Positions 6,671 to 10,392 of a DNA stretch of 10,392 bases are shown piece by piece. Below the pieces are notes generated by a model that searched no databases, was not told where the DNA came from, and saw nothing but the letters and a program-made list of their open reading frames with translations. A program made the position numbers and the translations under genes. Positions within the stretch are counted from its first letter, which is position 1, and each line of letters starts with the position of its first letter. Origin of the DNA: CAMPJU01 sp046566095 (GTDB lineage Bacteria > Pseudomonadota > Gammaproteobacteria > Xanthomonadales > Xanthomonadaceae); contig JBKHXI010000076.1 in NCBI GenBank assembly GCA_046566095.1, positions 1-10,392 of the forward strand. Reading direction: 5' to 3'.

Positions 6671-7792
6671 ATGCCCACGATGCCCCGCAACCCCGTTTCC
6701 CGGATCGCCCGCGCATCGGTCCGTGCATCCGCCCGAGCGTTCGGCGTGGCCGCATTCGCCTGGCTGCTGGCGGCCTGCAGCGGCCAGCCTGCGGTGGAGG
6801 AGAACGGCGCCCAGTTCGGGGCCGACAGCGAGCCGGCGCTGGAGATGCCGGTGGCCCTGGACGAGGCGCTGCCGGTGCAGGGGCCGATCGACCCGGACTC
6901 GCCGCCGGGGGTGGACTGGTCGCCCCTGGCGCTGGAATCGGGCGAGGCCTGGATCAGCTGCGAGCACGAATACGAGGCCGGCGACGGCGCGCCGCTGCCC
7001 GACCTCTCGCGCCCGACGCTGGAGGCCGCGCTGGAACCGTGCCGCGAGCCCGGCACGCTGCGCCTGCGCTACGAGGGCAAGGTGCTGGGCGACTTCACCG
7101 CGCTGATCCAGCGCGTGGCCGAGGTGGCCGACGCGCTGGGCGTGACCCGGCGGGTGCTCGACGTCAGCTCCAGCGGCGGCCAGATCGAGCACTCGATCCG
7201 CGCCGGCGACGCGATCGCCGAATCCGGCTGGACCATCTGGGTGCGCGAGGACTCGATCTGCCACAGCGCCTGCGTGCTGGTGCTGGCGGCGGGGGACATG
7301 CGCATGGTCGCCGGCCGGGTCGGCGTGCACCGGATGATGCGGATCGGCTCGGAGGCGACCTCGCGCGCGGAACTGGACGCCGAGCTGCGCGAGATCGCCG
7401 CCAACATGAACGCCTACCTGCAGCGCAACGGCGCCTCCAGTTCGATCACCGACCTGATGATGACCGTGCCCAACCACAGCCTGCGGCTGCTGACCGCCGA
7501 GGAACTGCTGCGCTTCGGCCTGCAGGGGCGCAACGCGGCCGAGGAGGACCTGCAGCGGATCGAGCTGGCGCGCCGCTGCGGCGAGGATTTCGTGCGCCGG
7601 CGCGATGCCTTCTTCCGCGCCTTCGACGCCCAGTGCGCGGCCGGCGACGGCGAGGCCGCGGTCGACGAGATGGGCGCCTGCGGCCTGGCGCTGCGCGAGC
7701 GCTACGGCTTCCCGGACGCGCGCTGCCCCGCCGACGGGCCGCTGGTCGAATACGACGCCGAGCGCCCGCGCCCGTCCGACCGCGCCGGTTGA
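6671..7792 (+). CDS. lipoprotein with ClpP/crotonase-like Ser-His active-site pattern (COG3904-like)
   Basis: A 373-residue protein with a basic N-terminus, a hydrophobic segment and a lipobox ending WLLAAC with Cys36. Residue +2 is Ser, so sorting to the outer membrane is expected. The middle resembles periplasmic ClpP-fold proteins of the COG3904 type: DVSSSGGQI (164-172, the usual glycine-rich oxyanion turn), then ICHSACVLVLAAG with candidate nucleophile Ser199, then GRVGVHRMM with candidate base His220. A third catalytic residue is not obvious. Cys197 and Cys201 flank the serine, and at least six further cysteines lie outside, so disulfides are likely in the periplasm. The region 37-90 is acidic and proline-rich, a probable linker. 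The role could be a membrane-associated peptidase, but activity is inferred from motifs only. ATG 6680 (Met4) is an alternative start; neither has a strong ribosome site. It converges on the S4 gene. Confidence 0.82.
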   Translation: MPTMPRNPVSRIARASVRASARAFGVAAFAWLLAACSGQPAVEENGAQFGADSEPALEMPVALDEALPVQGPIDPDSPPGVDWSPLALESGEAWISCEHEYEAGDGAPLPDLSRPTLEAALEPCREPGTLRLRYEGKVLGDFTALIQRVAEVADALGVTRRVLDVSSSGGQIEHSIRAGDAIAESGWTIWVREDSICHSACVLVLAAGDMRMVAGRVGVHRMMRIGSEATSRAELDAELREIAANMNAYLQRNGASSSITDLMMTVPNHSLRLLTAEELLRFGLQGRNAAEEDLQRIELARRCGEDFVRRRDAFFRAFDAQCAAGDGEAAVDEMGACGLALRERYGFPDARCPADGPLVEYDAERPRPSDRAG

Positions 7793-7811
7793 GGCGCATC
7801 CCGCCGCCTCG

Positions 7812-7824
7812 GCTTCAGCGAAGC
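7812..7824 (+). terminator. hairpin 20 bases after the lipoprotein stop
   Basis: GCTTC (7812-7816), loop AGC, GAAGC (7820-7824). It can be extended through one bulged G by CCTC (7807-7810) pairing with GGGG (7825-7828). There is no T run after it, so it is at best a weak intrinsic terminator or an mRNA 3' end stabiliser. Confidence 0.35.
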
Positions 7825-7965
7825 GGGGGAAGGCTGGGATGGGGGCGACGGCGCCGGTGCGCTTCGGGAACGCGCAGGGGTTAGCGAGTGGGACGCACTT
7901 CATTCGAAGTCAGTTGGGTTCAGGAGGTGAGCCGGCTCCGGTCCGCCCCCACCCTGGCCCGTCCG

Positions 7966-7988
7966 GCCTGCTGGCGGAGCCAGCAGGC
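7966..7988. repeat. perfect 10-bp stem with 3-base loop
   Basis: GCCTGCTGGC (7966-7975), GGA, GCCAGCAGGC (7979-7988). It is a strong hairpin on either strand, lying 42 bases beyond the S4 stop and 174 bases beyond the lipoprotein stop. It may work as a bidirectional transcription barrier or be part of a repeat; no T run follows on either strand. Confidence 0.6.
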
Positions 7989-8000
7989 GTTCGTCGACGC

Positions 8001-8017
8001 GCGGACCGGTGGTCCGC
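8001..8017 (-). terminator. hairpin just after the S4 gene stop
   Basis: GCGGACC (8001-8007), GGT, GGTCCGC (8011-8017) form a perfect 7-bp stem. It starts 13 bases after the S4 gene end in its reading direction. A T run is lacking, so intrinsic termination is uncertain. Together with 7966-7988 it makes a tandem hairpin. Confidence 0.4.
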
Positions 8018-8029
8018 AAACGCGTCGCC

Positions 8030-8281
8030 TCACCCCGCCGCGAGTGGGGGAGGGGATCCGGTACTCATCACCCGGATGGCGACGTCGCCGAGCGTGACCG
8101 TCTGCCCGGCGCGGATCTTGGCGGTCTTGCGCGATTCGACCGTGCCGTCGACCGCCACCATGCCGCTGGCGACCAGCCGCTTGCCGGCGCCGCCGCTGTC
8201 GGCGAGCCCGGCGAGCTTGAGCAGCTGGTTGAGTTCGACGAACTCGCGGCCCGGGTCGAGCGGGAAGTCGATGCGCTGCAT
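8030..8281 (-). CDS. ybcJ: YbcJ-family S4-domain RNA-binding protein
   Basis: An 83-residue protein aligning over residues 13-72 with E. coli YbcJ (COG2501) as I remember it: FVELNQLLKLAGLADSGG, then AKIRAGQTV. The S4 fold binds RNA and is found in ribosome-associated proteins. Key positions seen are the LNQLLK helix (17-22), the turn SGGAGK (29-34), ASGMVAVDG (38-46), and the basic ESRKTAKIR (49-57). Residues 73-83 (STGSPPPLAAG) extend past the usual end of the family and are encoded in the hairpin-rich intergenic sequence. The start at 8281 has no ribosome site, but TACACT lies 6 bases before it, which would make the mRNA leaderless. It is divergent from the DEAD-box helicase. The precise RNA target is unknown. 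Confidence 0.9.
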   Translation of the reverse strand: MQRIDFPLDPGREFVELNQLLKLAGLADSGGAGKRLVASGMVAVDGTVESRKTAKIRAGQTVTLGDVAIRVMSTGSPPPLAAG

Positions 8282-8287
8282 GCGGCC

Positions 8288-8293
8288 AGTGTA
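8288..8293 (-). promoter_or_regulatory. candidate -10 box, possible leaderless start of the S4 gene
   Basis: On the minus strand this reads TACACT, 6 bases before the ATG at 8281. Transcription would then begin at or beside the A of the start codon, which agrees with the absence of a ribosome-binding site. No clear -35 hexamer is seen. Confidence 0.4.
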
Positions 8294-8340
8294 GTCCGGG
8301 TCGGGCGCTTCGCGGCGCGCGCACGCCCGAAGGCGCACAC

Positions 8341-8346
8341 TATGCG
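8341..8346 (+). promoter_or_regulatory. candidate -10 box for the DEAD-box helicase gene
   Basis: TATGCG (with ACTATG overlapping) lies 23 bases before the ATG at 8370. A leader of about 18 bases is implied, and no GGAG-type ribosome site is visible in it. The ATG inside the box (8342) is out of frame with the helicase. No -35 element is evident. Confidence 0.3.
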
Positions 8347-8369
8347 GCCCGCCGAGCCGCGCCTGCCCC

Positions 8370-10250
8370 ATGTCCGACGCCCCCGATTCCTCCGCCCGCC
8401 CGCGTTTCGCCGACCTGGGCCTGTCCGCCCCGGTGATGGAGGCGGTGACGGCGGTCGGGTACGAAACCCCGTCGCCGATCCAGGCCGCGACCATCCCGGC
8501 ACTGCTGGCCGGGCGCGACGTGCTCGGCCAGGCCCAGACCGGTACCGGCAAGACCGCCGCGTTCGCGCTGCCGATCCTGTCGAACCTGGACCTTTCGCGG
8601 AATACGCCGCAGGCGCTGGTGCTGGCGCCCACCCGCGAACTGGCGATCCAGGTCGCCGAGGCCTTCCAGACCTATGCGGCGAAGATCCCCGGATTCCACG
8701 TGCTGCCGATCTACGGCGGCCAGGGCTACGGGCCGCAGCTGGCGGCGCTGCGCCGCGGCGTGCACGTGGTGGTCGGCACCCCGGGCCGGGTGATCGACCA
8801 CCTGCGGCGCAAGACCCTGGACCTGTCGCGGCTGCAGTGGCTGGTGCTCGACGAGGCCGACGAGATGCTGCGCATGGGCTTCATCGACGACGTCGAGACC
8901 GTGCTCAGGCAGACGCCGGAGGACCGCAAGGTCGCGCTGTTCTCCGCGACCATGCCGCCGCCGATCCGGCGCATCGCCCAGACCTACCTGCGCGACCCGG
9001 TGGAGGCGACCATCGCCGGCAAGACCACCACCGCGGTCAACATCCGCCAGCGCTACTGGTTCGTCAGCGGCCTGCACAAGCTCGACGCGCTGACCCGGAT
9101 CCTGGAGGCCGAGCCCTATGACGCGATGATCGTGTTCGCGCGCACCAAGTCGGCCACCGACGAGCTGGCCGGCAAGCTGGCCGCGCGCGGCATCGCCGCG
9201 GCGGCGATCAACGGCGACGTCGACCAGAAGCAGCGCGAACGCACCATCCAGCGGCTGAAGGACGGCGAGATCGACGTGCTGGTGGCGACCGATGTGGCCG
9301 CGCGCGGGCTGGACGTGGAGCGCATCAGCCACGTCCTCAACTACGACATCCCCTACGACACCGAAAGCTACGTGCACCGGATCGGCCGCACCGGCCGCGC
9401 CGGGCGCAGCGGCGAGGCGATCCTGTTCGTGACCCCGCGCGAGAAGGGCATGCTGCGCGCGATCGAGCGCGCCACCCGGCAGCCGATCGAGGAAATGGCG
9501 CTGCCGAGCGTGGAGGCGGTCAACGACCGACGCGTGGCGCGATTCCTGGGCCGCATCACCGAGACCCTGGAATCGGCTGGCGAGGGCGACGAGCTGGCGC
9601 TGTACCGCGACCTGGTGCTGCGCTACCAGCGCGAGCGCGACGTGCCGGCCGCCGACATCGCCGCGGCGCTGGCGAAACTGCTGCAGGGGCGCACGCCGCT
9701 GCTGCTGCCGCCGGAACGCGCGCCCGCTCCGGCGCGCAGCGTGGCGGACCGCGGCCTACGCGCCGACCGCGACGGCGCCGGGGCGCGTGCGCCGCGCGCG
9801 ACGTCCCGGCCGGGGCAGGGCGAGGCGCCTTCGGCGCGGACTGCGGGCGCCGGCGGCAGCGACCGCGGGCCACGCGGCGCCGAACGGCCGCGCAGGGAGC
9901 CGGGGCCGCGCGGCGCGCCCGAGCCGGGCATGGAGAGCTACCGCATCGAGGTCGGCCACCGCCACGGCGTCAAGCCCGGCAACATCGTCGGCGCGATCGC
10001 CAACGAGGCGGACCTGGAGAGCCGCTACATCGGCCGCATCGACATCCACGACGACCATTCGGTGCTGGACCTGCCCGAAGGCATGCCGCGCGAGCTGCTG
10101 ATGCACCTGAAGAAGGTCCGCGTCGCCGGCCAGCCGCTGCGCCTGTCGCGCCTGAAGGACGGCGCCGAAGCCGCGCCGCCGCGCGCCGCGCCGCGCGGCC
10201 CGCGCCCTGCCTCGCCGCACCGCAAGGGTCCGCGCCCGCCGCGCGGCTGA
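8370..10250 (+). CDS. deaD: DEAD-box ATP-dependent RNA helicase, DeaD/CsdA type
   Basis: A 626-residue helicase, nearly the length of E. coli DeaD (629). All core motifs are intact: Q motif with Phe13 and Gln38 (ETPSPIQ), Walker A AQTGTGKT (55-62, Lys61), PTRELAIQV, TPGR, DEAD (161-164), SAT (192-194), IVFARTK, VATDVAARGLDV and HRIGRTGRAGR (336-346). Residues about 522-597 (ESYRIEVGHRHGV...GRIDI...LPEGMP) form a DbpA-type RNA-binding domain (PF03880). Between core and this domain lies a disordered, Arg/Gly/Pro/Ala-rich linker (about 450-520). The end is a short basic Pro/Arg tail (about 600-626). Family members unwind RNA during ribosome assembly, mRNA decay and cold adaptation in the cytoplasm. 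No cold-shock leader is visible; the 5' leader appears very short. It is divergent from the S4 gene, 88 bases away. Confidence 0.95.
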   Translation: MSDAPDSSARPRFADLGLSAPVMEAVTAVGYETPSPIQAATIPALLAGRDVLGQAQTGTGKTAAFALPILSNLDLSRNTPQALVLAPTRELAIQVAEAFQTYAAKIPGFHVLPIYGGQGYGPQLAALRRGVHVVVGTPGRVIDHLRRKTLDLSRLQWLVLDEADEMLRMGFIDDVETVLRQTPEDRKVALFSATMPPPIRRIAQTYLRDPVEATIAGKTTTAVNIRQRYWFVSGLHKLDALTRILEAEPYDAMIVFARTKSATDELAGKLAARGIAAAAINGDVDQKQRERTIQRLKDGEIDVLVATDVAARGLDVERISHVLNYDIPYDTESYVHRIGRTGRAGRSGEAILFVTPREKGMLRAIERATRQPIEEMALPSVEAVNDRRVARFLGRITETLESAGEGDELALYRDLVLRYQRERDVPAADIAAALAKLLQGRTPLLLPPERAPAPARSVADRGLRADRDGAGARAPRATSRPGQGEAPSARTAGAGGSDRGPRGAERPRREPGPRGAPEPGMESYRIEVGHRHGVKPGNIVGAIANEADLESRYIGRIDIHDDHSVLDLPEGMPRELLMHLKKVRVAGQPLRLSRLKDGAEAAPPRAAPRGPRPASPHRKGPRPPRG

Positions 10251-10263
10251 TGGCGACTACGCC

Positions 10264-10335
10264 GTAGGCGCTGCGTAAGCTGCGACCCCGGGCAGGCTCC
10301 GGAGACGGTGAGGTCGCAGCCTGCGCAGCGCCTGC
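10264..10335. repeat. long imperfect hairpin made of two inverted REP-like units
   Basis: The left arm 10264-10287 pairs with the right arm 10312-10335: 21 Watson-Crick pairs, 2 G-U pairs in the plus-strand RNA and one A-C mismatch, around a 24-base loop. It begins 13 bases after the helicase stop, so it may protect or terminate that transcript. There is no T run. Each arm resembles the unit at 10355-10380. Confidence 0.75.
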
Positions 10336-10340
10336 AAACG

Positions 10341-10354
10341 GGCGACGTGTCGCC
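10341..10354. repeat. short inverted repeat between REP-like units
   Basis: GGCGAC, GT, GTCGCC form a 6-bp inverted repeat between the second and third REP-like units. It may only be chance in this GC-rich spacer. Confidence 0.4.
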
Positions 10355-10380
10355 GGGTCGGGGCTGAAGCCCCTCCTACA
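10355..10380 (-). repeat. REP-like unit with GGGGCTTCAGCCCC core
   Basis: On the minus strand it begins TGTAGGAGGGGCTTCAGCCC and contains a GGGGC/GCCCC stem. Dispersed units of the form TGTAGGAG-N-GGCTTCAGCC are, from memory, common between genes of Xanthomonadaceae. It matches the left arm of the neighbouring hairpin at 18 of 26 positions without gaps, so the three units are probably one family. Confidence 0.65.
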
Positions 10381-10392
10381 AAGCGCAATCGC

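Larger units (their letters stand above)
7793..8029. other. 237-base gap between convergent genes, rich in hairpins
   Basis: No credible gene lies here. A 69-codon GTG frame (7888-8097) exists but runs into the S4 gene on the opposite strand and looks like no known family. The gap holds the hairpins listed at 7812, 7966 and 8001, and a perfect palindrome GAGCCGGCTC at 7929-7938. It also has an imperfect inverted pair, GGCTGGGATGGGGG (7833-7846) against the complement of 7946-7959. The pattern looks like decayed intergenic repeat material; whether it is dispersed in the genome needs a genome search. Confidence 0.5.

Noticed and set aside
7888..8097. 69-codon GTG frame in the convergent gap
   Set aside because: No recognisable family, no ribosome site, and it overlaps the S4 gene; better explained as repeat-like noncoding DNA.
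1..10392. Defence system, toxin-antitoxin pair, CRISPR array, prophage or insertion sequence
   Set aside because: No nuclease, transposase, integrase, spaced direct repeats or typical small toxin/antitoxin pair was seen, and base composition is even across the window.

Overview
The window is uniformly very GC-rich, with G or C at most third codon positions. It carries TAGACT/TAGGCT/TACACT-like -10 boxes a short way upstream of genes, and REP-like repeats built on a TGTAGGAG...GGCTTCAGCC pattern. Together with the gene content this points to a gammaproteobacterium of the Lysobacteraceae/Xanthomonadaceae (Lysobacter, Luteimonas or a relative). That placement is an inference from composition and style. 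No rRNA, tRNA, transposase, phage gene or CRISPR array was seen. Eight protein genes fill almost all of the sequence.

Left part (1-4174): a Tat-exported amidohydrolase-2 family protein (minus strand) is divergently arranged with a soluble hybrid histidine kinase (PAS-PAS-HisKA-HATPase-REC-REC, plus strand). They share a 141-base intergenic region holding -10-like boxes for both directions. The kinase has no membrane segment and no DNA-binding output, so it must signal through separate partners.

Middle part (4175-6670): a six-helix DUF1206 membrane protein is followed by a tight two-gene unit. The unit encodes a 99-residue MoaD/ThiS-type ubiquitin-fold protein ending in Gly-Gly, and a cytoplasmic beta-propeller with six Asp-box (BNR) repeats. 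The second gene starts 9 bases after the first stops, and its ribosome-binding site overlaps that stop. No molybdopterin or thiamine gene is nearby, so the role of the Gly-Gly protein is open; this pair is the most interesting functional unit here.

Right part (6671-10392): a lipoprotein with a ClpP/crotonase-like Ser-His active-site pattern (COG3904-like) converges on a small S4-domain RNA-binding protein of the YbcJ family. The 237-base gap between them carries several hairpins. Divergent from the S4 gene is a full-length DEAD-box RNA helicase with a DbpA-type C-terminal RNA-binding domain (DeaD/CsdA type). S4 protein and helicase are both RNA-binding and share an 88-base promoter region, suggesting but not proving a joint link to ribosome or RNA metabolism. 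The window ends in a cluster of three related REP-like units, two of which form a long imperfect hairpin.

Overall this is mostly chromosomal housekeeping and signalling material. I see no defence island, toxin-antitoxin pair or biosynthetic cluster. The observations most worth following are the ubiquitin-like/propeller pair, the lipoprotein protease-like enzyme, and the repeat structures.
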